Source of the DNA: RYN-133 sp963754285
Lineage (GTDB): Bacteria > Actinomycetota > Actinomycetes > Mycobacteriales > Jatrophihabitantaceae
Length of the DNA: 64,000 bases
Direction of reading: 5' to 3'
NCBI GenBank assembly: GCA_963754285.1
Contig: CAVWFN010000005.1
Coordinates: forward strand, 62,001 to 126,000
Each line of letters opens with the position of its first letter. Position 1 is the stretch's first letter. The notes under the pieces are model-generated. The model saw only the letters and a program-made list of their open reading frames with translations. It made no database searches and was not told the DNA's origin. Both the position numbers and the translations under genes were made by a program. Of the stretch, positions 9,055 through 16,180 are shown piece by piece.

Positions 9055-9897
9055 GTGAACCGGCTCTGGTTGATCGCGGCTGTCATTGCGGCAGTCTTGA
9101 CGGGGCTCGTCGCAGTGCCCGAGAACGCGTCGGCCGCCACGGTGTGGCCGTCGGTCGGGCAGGCCGGTTATGCCTACGGCGGCGGGCCGATCCGGCGCGG
9201 TCCGCACCAGCATGTCGCGCCCATTGCGAGCATGGCCAAGGTCATGACGGCCGTCGTGATGCTCAGCGAAGACCCGATGGGGCCGCACGGCGGATTTCAC
9301 CTGACGGTGACCCGGGGTGATGTCGCCGACTGGCAGCGCCGGGCGAACCGTGGCGAGTCAACAGTGGCCGTTCGTGCAGGTGAACACCTGACCGAGCGTC
9401 AGGCCCTGGCGGCGATCATGCTTCCGTCCGCGAACAACGTCGCGATCATGATTGCGCGCCACGTGTCCGGGACGGTGACACGATTCGTCACCGCGATGAA
9501 TCGCACTGCACGGGTTTTGCACATGACACGCACTCACTACACCGACCCGAGCGGCTACGACGCCGCGACCACGTCGACACCGCGTGACCAGATCCTGCTT
9601 GCCCGTAAGGCGATGCATCTGCCGGCGCTGCGTGCGATGTTCGGGCGCTCGTCCTACGTGCTGCCGGTCGCGGGACGGGTTTACAACTACGACACCTTGC
9701 TCGGCCACGACGGGTTCGTCGGGATCAAGACCGGCTCGATGTCGCAGTCGGGCGGCTGCTTCATGTTCGTCAGTCATCGCCGGCACGACGGACGACGCGT
9801 GGATGTCTACGGCGTGGTGATGGGTCAGCAGGGTGGCGACCTGATCACGCCCGCGCTGCAGGCTGCCGATCGGCTCGTGCGCGCGGTCAGTAACTGA
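9055..9897 (+). CDS. D-alanyl-D-alanine carboxypeptidase (PBP5-type), second copy
   Basis: A 280-residue paralogue of the preceding protein, with a clear signal peptide (about 1-27, ending ENASAATV), SxxK as SMAK, SxN as SAN in LPSANNVAIM, and KTGS late in the chain. The GTG at 9055 directly follows the upstream TGA, and the ribosome site (ATGAGG) lies in the end of the first gene, so translation is probably coupled. Tandem duplication is evident from shared blocks such as ERQALAA, HYTDPSG and DTLLG. Confidence 0.88.
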   Translation: MNRLWLIAAVIAAVLTGLVAVPENASAATVWPSVGQAGYAYGGGPIRRGPHQHVAPIASMAKVMTAVVMLSEDPMGPHGGFHLTVTRGDVADWQRRANRGESTVAVRAGEHLTERQALAAIMLPSANNVAIMIARHVSGTVTRFVTAMNRTARVLHMTRTHYTDPSGYDAATTSTPRDQILLARKAMHLPALRAMFGRSSYVLPVAGRVYNYDTLLGHDGFVGIKTGSMSQSGGCFMFVSHRRHDGRRVDVYGVVMGQQGGDLITPALQAADRLVRAVSN

Positions 9898-9901
9898 CGC
9901 G

Positions 9902-10192
9902 TCAGTCGGCGCGGTACTCCAGGTGCCCCGAGTCGATCGTGAGCTCGGTGATGCGCACGCGAATGCGCTGGTGCAGGCTTGCCGGCGCCTGGTCGCCACC
10001 GCAGCAGCGTGCGATCAGCGCACGGACGTCGTGCTCGAGGCCGTACTGGCGCAGGCAGGGAGCGCACGCCTCCAGGTGCTGACGGATGCGGCCGCGTGTT
10101 ACGTCGTCGGTCTCTTCGTCCATGTAGAGATAGAGCTCGGACAGCACGTCGTCACAGTCGATGTTGCCCGGACCGAATCCGAGTCCACTCAT
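9902..10192 (-). CDS. rsrA: RsrA/RshA zinc-binding anti-sigma factor
   Basis: A 96-residue ZAS-family anti-sigma factor. C13 plus H39-xxx-C43-xx-C46 is the HisXXXCysXXCys zinc motif of RsrA. Disulfide formation between these cysteines is known to release SigR/SigH upon thiol oxidation in Streptomyces and mycobacteria. Two further Cys (C63, C64) lie in ARCCGGD. The ATG overlaps the sigR stop (ATGA at 10189-10192), giving coupled and stoichiometric expression. The gene converges on the second carboxypeptidase gene. Confidence 0.93.
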   Translation of the reverse strand: MSGLGFGPGNIDCDDVLSELYLYMDEETDDVTRGRIRQHLEACAPCLRQYGLEHDVRALIARCCGGDQAPASLHQRIRVRITELTIDSGHLEYRAD

Positions 10193-10782
10193 TGTTCGCT
10201 CCCGGAACCAGCGGCGATCAGACCGCGCTCGCGCGCGTAGTCGGCCAGCAGGGTCTGCAACTGCTTGCGGCCGCGGTGCAGGCGCGACATCACCGTCCCG
10301 ATCGGGGTGCCCATGATCTCGGCGATCTCCTTGTAGGCGAACCCCTCGACATCGGCGAGGTACACCGCGAGGCGGAAGTCCTCGGGAAGCGACTGCAGCG
10401 CGTCCTTGACGTCGGAATCGGGCAGGTGGTCGAGCGCCTCCATCTCGGCGGAGCGCAGCCCACTGGACGTATGTGACTCAGCCCGTGCCAGCTGCCAGTC
10501 CTCGACGTTCTCGTTGTTCGCTTCCTGCGGCTGGCGCTGCTTCTTGCGGTAGTTGTTGATGAAGGTGTTCGTCAGGATCCGGTACAGCCAGGCCTTGAGG
10601 TTGGTGCCCTCGGTGAACTGGTGGAACGCCGCAAACGCCTTCACGAACGTCTCTTGGACGAGGTCTTCGGCATCAGAGGGATTGCGCGTCATGCGCATCG
10701 CAGCCGCGTAGAGCTGGTCGAGGAACGGCAGGGCGTCGCGTTCGAACCTGGCGCGGCGTTGTTCCACCGTCTCTTCAGCCAC
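10189..10782 (-). CDS. sigR: ECF sigma factor SigR/SigH (thiol-oxidative stress)
   Basis: A 197-residue ECF sigma factor with region 2 (DAEDLVQETFVKAFAAFHQF, LKAWLYRILTNTFINNYRK) and region 4 (FRLAVYLADVEGFAYKEIAEIM, GTVMSRLHRGRKQL). The assigned start is the GTG at 10782, which has AAAGGA five bases upstream. The same frame is open to an ATG at 10881, which lies only 8 bases after a perfect sigma-R -10 element, so a form longer by 33 residues may be made upon stress (compare sigma-R' of Streptomyces coelicolor). SigR controls thioredoxin, mycothiol and protein quality genes. Confidence 0.93.
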   Translation of the reverse strand: MAEETVEQRRARFERDALPFLDQLYAAAMRMTRNPSDAEDLVQETFVKAFAAFHQFTEGTNLKAWLYRILTNTFINNYRKKQRQPQEANNENVEDWQLARAESHTSSGLRSAEMEALDHLPDSDVKDALQSLPEDFRLAVYLADVEGFAYKEIAEIMGTPIGTVMSRLHRGRKQLQTLLADYARERGLIAAGSGSEQ

Positions 10783-10889
10783 CGTCGTCCTTTCGTCCCG
10801 GTCGGACGTCGAGCCTATCGCGAGACCCGGCAACGGCCGGATCGCGCCGAGAATGCGCGGTTGGTCGGCGGTCACCATCATGTGGGGTG

Positions 10890-10915
10890 AACCAGGATTG
10901 TGGCGCCGGCATTCC
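10890..10915 (-). promoter_or_regulatory. Sigma-R autoregulatory promoter of sigR
   Basis: On the minus strand GGAAT (10915-10911), an 18-base spacer and GTT (10892-10890) match the sigma-R/sigma-H consensus GGAAT-N18-GTT exactly. The ATG at 10881 begins 8 bases after the GTT, so a transcript from here would have little or no leader. Positive autoregulation from such a promoter is established for Streptomyces sigR and mycobacterial sigH. Confidence 0.85.
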
Positions 10916-10932
10916 GACTAGCGTGAGCTGAC

Positions 10933-11406
10933 GTGTCAACCGGAACCCCGGCAACCGCGCTGCTGAGCAAGCAGAAGATCGCGTTCACGCTGCATCCGTA
11001 TGACCACGATCCGCGCGCCGAGGCTTATGGGGACGAGGCGGCGGCGGCGCTCGGCGTCGACGCGACACGCATCTTCAAGACGTTGATCGCACTGATCGAC
11101 GGCAAGCTCGTGTGCGGCGTCGTCCCCGTGGCCGCGCGCCTGGACGTGAAGGCGCTCGCCGCCGCTGTGGGCGGCAAGCGTGGAGCAATGGCCGAGCCTG
11201 CCGCCGCTGCACGCGCGACCGGATACGTCGTCGGCGGGATCAGCCCGATCGGTCAGAAGAGCCGGTTGCCAGTGGTGATCGATGCGTCCGCACAGCACTT
11301 CGACACCGTCTTCGTGTCCGCGGGCAAACGCGGGCTTCAGGTCGAACTGACGCCCGCCGACCTCGCGGCCGCCGCAAACGCGCGATTCGCGCCTATCGCG
11401 ACCTGA
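10933..11406 (+). CDS. ybaK: YbaK-type Cys-tRNA(Pro)/aminoacyl-tRNA deacylase
   Basis: A 157-residue YbaK/EbsC-family protein that should hydrolyse mischarged Cys-tRNA(Pro). Family blocks visible are TRIFKTLIA, PVAARLDVKALAAAVGGKRG and TGYVVGGISPIGQKSRLP. The GTG at 10933 is divergent from sigR; a possible -10 hexamer TAGCGT lies at 10919-10924, which would make the mRNA nearly leaderless. A second member of the wider YbaK/ProRS-associated fold is at 36142-36681. Confidence 0.9.
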   Translation: MSTGTPATALLSKQKIAFTLHPYDHDPRAEAYGDEAAAALGVDATRIFKTLIALIDGKLVCGVVPVAARLDVKALAAAVGGKRGAMAEPAAAARATGYVVGGISPIGQKSRLPVVIDASAQHFDTVFVSAGKRGLQVELTPADLAAAANARFAPIAT

Positions 11407-11510
11407 ATCGTCGACCAATCGCGCATCGCCGACCGACATCGGTAGCCGAACTGCGCGGGTGCATCTAAGGTCATCTTCCGGTAGAACACCGCGACCCGTG
11501 GGAGGGCCAC

Positions 11511-12083
11511 ATGTCCTACAACCCGCCGCCCCAGCCGCCGCAGGGGCAGCCGCCGCAAGGCCCGCCGCCGCAGTGGCAAGGCCCACCCCAGGGCCCACCC
11601 CAGGGCCAGCCGCAGGGCCCGCCCCAGGGTCCGCCGCCCCAGCAGTGGCAGGGCCCGCCGCAGGGTCAGCCGCCGAACATGCCGCCTCCCCCGCCCGGTT
11701 ACGGCTACGGCCAACAACAGCAGGGCGTCCCGGCGCAGGTGAACACCGCTGCGATCCTGCTGTTCATCAGCGGCGGATTCGCGATCCTCGGCGGCCTGTT
11801 GCTGTTCGCGATCAGCGGCCTCGGCGCGATCTTCGCGGTCTTCGCCGTCATATACCTGGTGCTCGGCGGTATCGCCATCTGGGTAGGTGTCGCCCTGCGA
11901 CAGCTCAAGCAGTGGGCGCGGACTGCCGCGATCGCGCTGGCCGGACTCAGCGCGGTCTTCGGGTTGATCGCGCTGATCAAGGGCGGCTATACGAGCATCA
12001 TCGGCCTCGCCCTGGACCTCGTCGTGATCTACCTGCTCACCCAGAAGCCGGTCGTCGAGGCGTTCAACCGCGCTGCACGCTGA
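11511..12083 (+). CDS. Pro/Gln-rich N-terminus membrane protein
   Basis: A 190-residue protein in two parts. Residues 1 to about 75 are a low-complexity cytosolic tail of PPQG/QGPP repeats ending in a GYGYGQQQQ stretch. Residues about 77-180 hold four hydrophobic segments (for example AAILLFISGGFAILGGLLL and IAIWVGVALRQLKQWA). The first ATG has a GGGAGG ribosome site eight bases upstream. Such Pro-rich tails on small membrane proteins are common in actinobacteria and have no assigned function. I do not recognise a family with a known role. Confidence 0.85.
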   Translation: MSYNPPPQPPQGQPPQGPPPQWQGPPQGPPQGQPQGPPQGPPPQQWQGPPQGQPPNMPPPPPGYGYGQQQQGVPAQVNTAAILLFISGGFAILGGLLLFAISGLGAIFAVFAVIYLVLGGIAIWVGVALRQLKQWARTAAIALAGLSAVFGLIALIKGGYTSIIGLALDLVVIYLLTQKPVVEAFNRAAR

Positions 12084-12086
12084 GCC

Positions 12087-13298
12087 TCACCCCGACTCGA
12101 GGGCCGTCGCGCGCCGCTCGGCGCGCGACGTTGCCCTGAGCCGGTTCGGCAGCTTCTGGACGGCTGCAGCCAGGACGATGGTGAGCAGCACGTAGGCGGC
12201 GGTCAGCGGACCCAATCGCGCGTCGACCCCGGCGCCGACGGCCAGTGCGGCGATGACAACCGAGAACTCGCCGCGCGGGATCAGGGCGAGCCCGGCGCGC
12301 CAACGTCCGCGTCGTTTGATCTTCGAGCGGCGCGCGGCCAGGTAGCCGGTAGCGAACTTCGTGAACGCCGTCATTGCGGTGAGCAGGACCGCGAGTGGCA
12401 GCACCGGCAGCAAGGTGCCGGCCGCGGTCGACAACCCGAACGTCACGAAGAACACCGCGGCGAACAGATCCCGCAACGGGGCGAGCAGTTCCACGGCGTT
12501 CTCGGCCACCGTGCCGGACACGGCGATCCCGACCAGGAACGCACCGACCGCCGCGGACACCTTGAGTTGATCGGCGATGCCGGCGACCAGCAACGTCAGG
12601 CCGAGCACGCCGAGCAACAGCGATTCGCGGTCTTCAGAGCCGACCAGCTTCGTCACGTGCGTGCCGAAGCGCGTGGCGAGCACGATCACGATCGCGACCG
12701 TGGCCAGAGCAACGGCCACCGCGATGAGGACGCTGCCGGCGCCACCGCCGGCGAGCAGCGCCGTGAGCAACGGCAGGTACATCGCCATCATCAGATCTTC
12801 GACGACCAGCACGCCGAGGATGGCCGGTGTCTCGCGGTTGCCCAACCGGCCCAGGTCGCCGAGCATCTTCGCGATCACGCCGGACGACGACACCCACGTC
12901 ACCCCGGCAAGCGCGACCGCGGCCAGACCGCCCCAGCCGGCCAGCAACGCGACAGCCGCGCCGGGAAGCGCGTTGAGCAGGCCGTCGATCACCCCGATCG
13001 GTGCCTGCGTGCGCAAGCTCGCTTTCAGTTCGTCGGCGGAGTATTCAAGGCCGAGCATCACGAGCAGCAGCACGACGCCGATGTCGGCGCTCACGCGCAG
13101 GAAGTCGTGACTGGCCGAGAGCGACAGCAGCCCGCCCTGTCCGAAGAACAGCCCGGCCACCAGGTAGAGCGGGACGACCGGGATGTGCGCCCAACGGGCG
13201 AGCCGGCCGAGGATGCCGAGCGCGAGCAGGATGGCGCCGAGTTCGACGAGCAGGGTCGCGATGTGCGTGCCGCCGCTGTCTCCGGACGCCAATACCAC
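12087..13298 (-). CDS. KefB-like monovalent cation:proton antiporter
   Basis: A 403-residue CPA2-family membrane protein with about 12 segments. Conserved stretches are PLYLVAGLFFGQGG, LLLVMLGLEYSADELK, VTWVSSSGVIAKML, VGAFLVGIAVSG and FFVTFGLSTAAG. It lacks a C-terminal RCK domain; that regulatory part is supplied by the separate TrkA-C protein encoded two bases upstream. Together they form a K+ or Na+/H+ exchange system, with the same pairing as Rv3236c-Rv3237c of M. tuberculosis (from memory). It converges on the Pro/Gln-rich protein gene. Confidence 0.88.
   Translation of the reverse strand: MVLASGDSGGTHIATLLVELGAILLALGILGRLARWAHIPVVPLYLVAGLFFGQGGLLSLSASHDFLRVSADIGVVLLLVMLGLEYSADELKASLRTQAPIGVIDGLLNALPGAAVALLAGWGGLAAVALAGVTWVSSSGVIAKMLGDLGRLGNRETPAILGVLVVEDLMMAMYLPLLTALLAGGGAGSVLIAVAVALATVAIVIVLATRFGTHVTKLVGSEDRESLLLGVLGLTLLVAGIADQLKVSAAVGAFLVGIAVSGTVAENAVELLAPLRDLFAAVFFVTFGLSTAAGTLLPVLPLAVLLTAMTAFTKFATGYLAARRSKIKRRGRWRAGLALIPRGEFSVVIAALAVGAGVDARLGPLTAAYVLLTIVLAAAVQKLPNRLRATSRAERRATALESG
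12105..12130. terminator. Perfect inverted repeat in the 3' end of the antiporter gene
   Basis: CGTCGCGCGCCG, a 2-base centre, then the exact complement: 12-base arms. It lies inside the last codons of the antiporter gene and 22 bases beyond the stop of the convergent membrane-protein gene, followed on the plus strand by TTGCC. It is probably a terminator for the plus-strand gene, though there is no real T-run and the arms also encode Arg/Ala codons. Confidence 0.4.
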
Positions 13299-13300
13299 GG

Positions 13301-13825
13301 TCAGCTGTTCCCCGGCGGCGCCGCGGCACCGTCGGCGCCGGCCGTACCGTCCAAGAGGCGTGCGACCTGGTCGAGACCGTCGCGTGTGCCGACAGTGACG
13401 ACGAGGTCGCCGATTTCGAAGACGAAGTCCGGGCCGGGCGAAGGATGGGTGGTGCCGCCACGCAGCACGGCGACGATCGACGCGCCGGTGCGGGTGCGGG
13501 CTTGGGTGTCACCGAGCCGGCGTCCGGCAAACGGCGAGCCGGCGCCGATGGGCAGCTGTTCGGTCAGCATCTCGTCCGCGCCCCGACGCAGGTCGGTCAA
13601 CCGTGCGACCAGCTGCGGCGCTCCGAGCAGCTCGGCGATGACATCGGCCTCGCGCTCGTCGAGTGTGATCGTCGTTGCCGCGCCGTCGCCGTCCTCGTCG
13701 TAGACGACGATGTCGCGATGACCGTCGCGCCGCGTGACTACGCCGATGCGACGTCCGTCGTGCAGCTCGAGTTCCTGGCACACGCCGATGCCCGGCAGCA
13801 CCCGGTTCTCCACTCGAAGACCCAC
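13301..13825 (-). CDS. TrkA-C (RCK_C) regulatory subunit of the antiporter
   Basis: A 174-residue cytosolic protein. The N-terminal half starts VENRVLPGIGVCQELELHDGR, as in KhtT-like and actinobacterial partner proteins. The C-terminal half is a TrkA-C domain (LPIGAGSPFAGRRLGDTQ, ASIVAVLRGG, PDFVFEIGDLVVTVGTRDGL). It likely gates the membrane subunit in response to a nucleotide or cation. The GTG at 13825 has AGGG upstream; a GTG at 13810 is an alternative. Its stop is two bases from the antiporter GTG, so the two form an operon. Confidence 0.85.
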   Translation of the reverse strand: MGLRVENRVLPGIGVCQELELHDGRRIGVVTRRDGHRDIVVYDEDGDGAATTITLDEREADVIAELLGAPQLVARLTDLRRGADEMLTEQLPIGAGSPFAGRRLGDTQARTRTGASIVAVLRGGTTHPSPGPDFVFEIGDLVVTVGTRDGLDQVARLLDGTAGADGAAAPPGNS

Positions 13826-13863
13826 AACGCCACCCTATATTTATCCGCCGGTTTCAAAACTCC

Positions 13864-15559
13864 CTAGAAATCCTCTTCCCGGTATTCGCCGTCGGGGCGG
13901 GCGCCGGCGAACTTCTCCTCCGCCTCGCGCAGTTCGACGCGGCGGATCTTTCCGCTGATGGTCTTGGGCAGGTCGGCGAACTGCAGGCGGCGAATCCGCT
14001 TGTACGGCGCGAGATTCTCGCGGCAGTGCCGCAGGATGTCGCCGGCGAGTTCGCGCGAGGGCTCTCGGCCTGCGACAAGCACGACGTAGGCCTTCGGGAC
14101 GGCCAGGCGCAGCTCGTCGGGTGCGGGGACGACCGCCGCTTCAGCGACCGCCGGGTGTTCGATCAGCACGCTTTCGAGTTCGAACGGCGAGATGCGGTAG
14201 TCGCTGGCCTTGAAGACGTCGTCGGTGCGGCCGACATAGGTGATGTAGCCGTCGGTGTCGACCGTCGCCACGTCGCCGGTGTGATAGCGGTCGCCGGCGA
14301 AGGCAACCGCGTTGCGTTGGACGTCGCCGTGATAGCCGACCATCAATCCGACCGGACGCTCCGGCGTCATGTCCACACAGATCTCGCCCTCGGGGGTGTC
14401 ACCGTGCGCTGGCTCGCCGCTGACCGGGTCGACCAGCGTGATCGAGAAGCCGGGCATCGGTCGTCCCATCGACCCGAGCTTGAGTTGCTGACCCGGCGAA
14501 TTGCCCACCTGGAGCGAGGTCTCGGTCTGCCCGAAACCGTCGCGGATGGTCAACCCCCAGCCGCGCTGCACCGCTTCGATCACCTCGGGGTTGAGCGGCT
14601 CGCCTGCCCCGACGACTTCGCGCAGCGACAGCGAGTCCTTCCACGCGGCGAGATCCTGCTGGATGATCATGCGCCACACCGTCGGCGGCGCGCAGAATGT
14701 CGTCACCTTCGCGTCGCGCAGAACATCGAGCATGGCCTTCGCGTCGAAGCGCTCGTAGTTGAACAGGCAGATCGTCGCACCGGCGATCCACGGCGCGAAC
14801 ACGCACGACCATGCGTGCTTGGCCCAACCCGGGACTCGAGACGTTCAGATGCACGTCGCCGGGTTGCAGCCCGATCCAGTACATCGTCGACAGGTGCCCG
14901 ATCGGATAGCTGGTGTGCGAGTGCTCGACCAGCTTCGGCAACGCCGTCGTGCCGGAGGTGAAGTAGAGCAGCAGCGGATCGTCCGCGCGCGTCGGCTCGT
15001 CGGCGCTGAAGTCGACCAGGCTCGTCTCGGTGTCGGCGTAGCGCAGCCAGCCCTCGACCGGAGCACCGACGGCGATCCGCACGTACGACCCGGGGACGTC
15101 GGCGAACCGCGGCGCGATCTCGGATCGGGCGATGACCGCACCGACGTGGCCGCGTTCGACGCGGTCGCGCAGGTCGGCCGGTGCGAGCAGAGTCGTTGCC
15201 GGGATGAGCACCGCGCCGAGCTTGATCGCAGCGAGCGTGGTCTCCCACAACTCGACCTGGTTACCGAGCAGCACGAGCACCCGCATGCCGCGGGCGACGC
15301 CCTCGGCGCGCAGCCACCCCGCGACCTGATCGGATCGGGTGGACAGTTCGGCGAAGGTGTAGGACGCGTCGGTGCCATCGGCCTCGATCAACCGCAGCGC
15401 GGGCTGATCGGGAGTCTCCTTGGCCAGCACCGCGTCGAACCAGTCGATCGCAAAGTTGAAATGCTCCGGACGAGGCCACCGGAATCCCTCGCGTGCAAGG
15501 GCGTAATCGGTGCGGTGCTTCTGCAGGAAATCGCGGGCGTCGCGGAACTCGTTGCTCAT
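13864..15559 (-). pseudogene. AMP-binding acyl-CoA ligase, broken by a one-base insertion
   Basis: Two overlapping frames together encode one acyl/aryl-CoA synthetase of about 564 residues. The N-terminal part runs from the ATG at 15559 through the ATP-binding LLYFTSGTTALPKLVEHSH to HLNVSSPG. The C-terminal part continues with WAKHAWS, FAPWIAGATICLFNYE, GFGQTE, YHTGDVATVDTDGY, GRTDDVFKASDYRISPFE and the catalytic Lys in PKTISGKIRR. The frame changes at SSPG/WAKHAW, where an extra A at 14826-14827 (plus strand) is enough to explain it. All motifs survive, so the break is recent or a sequencing error. The ATG overlaps the upstream hydrolase stop (ATGA). Substrate is unknown. Confidence 0.8.
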
Positions 15560-16167
15560 GTCGCGACACTTGCACGACGCAGCGTTGATGTCACGAATTG
15601 GACGACGAGCTCCGCGACTGCCGCAGGGTCCTTGCGCAGGTTGTGGTCCGCGCCCGCGATCACCTCGACGGCGCGCCCTGCGCCGGGCGGCGGCATGCCG
15701 AACGGATCACGGTCACCCTGGACGACCAGTACGGGGCAGGACGGCGCCTCGAGCTCGCCCAGTCTGCTGTTCTCGGGACGTCCCGGTGGATGCAACGGGT
15801 AGGCCAGCGCGACGACACCGACCGCGCCGAGCGCGTCAGCGGTACGGCAGGCGACCCGTGCACCGTTCGAACGACCACCGACGAACAGCGGAACCCTCCC
15901 GAGTCCGCGGCGGTTGCGCAGCGCCTGCATCAGGTCGACCCAGGCGGCGTCCTGTGGCGCGGGCGCCGGTGGGGTGCGCCGGCCGGCGACGCGGAACGGT
16001 TGCGTGATCAGCGCGACGGCGACCCCGGCCGAGAGCAGTCCGGCGCGCACGGCGAGCACGTCCTTGGTGGCGACTCCGCCGCCGGCTCCGTGGGTCAGCG
16101 CCACGAGGCCGGCGGGGGTCTTGGGTCGGTCGAGGTCGACCCAACCGTCAGCGAGCTCCAGACGCAC
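15556..16167 (-). CDS. Alpha/beta hydrolase, KANL3/Tex30-like
   Basis: A 203-residue single-domain hydrolase. The oxyanion region LTHGAGGG is followed by the nucleophile elbow GGRSNGAR, an acid in VQGDRDPFG and the catalytic His in AGADHNL. Proteins of this group are short alpha/beta hydrolases of uncertain substrate. The GTG start lies 13 bases after the GH92 gene stop, and the 3' end overlaps the acyl-CoA ligase start by four bases, so co-transcription is likely. Confidence 0.82.
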   Translation of the reverse strand: MRLELADGWVDLDRPKTPAGLVALTHGAGGGVATKDVLAVRAGLLSAGVAVALITQPFRVAGRRTPPAPAPQDAAWVDLMQALRNRRGLGRVPLFVGGRSNGARVACRTADALGAVGVVALAYPLHPPGRPENSRLGELEAPSCPVLVVQGDRDPFGMPPPGAGRAVEVIAGADHNLRKDPAAVAELVVQFVTSTLRRASVAT

Positions 16168-16180
16168 GCTCAGACATTAG

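Noticed and set aside
13826..13863. Promoter with TATAGG and leaderless start for the TrkA-C gene
   Set aside because: No -35 at a usable distance, and the GTG nearest to the -10 is out of frame with the gene.
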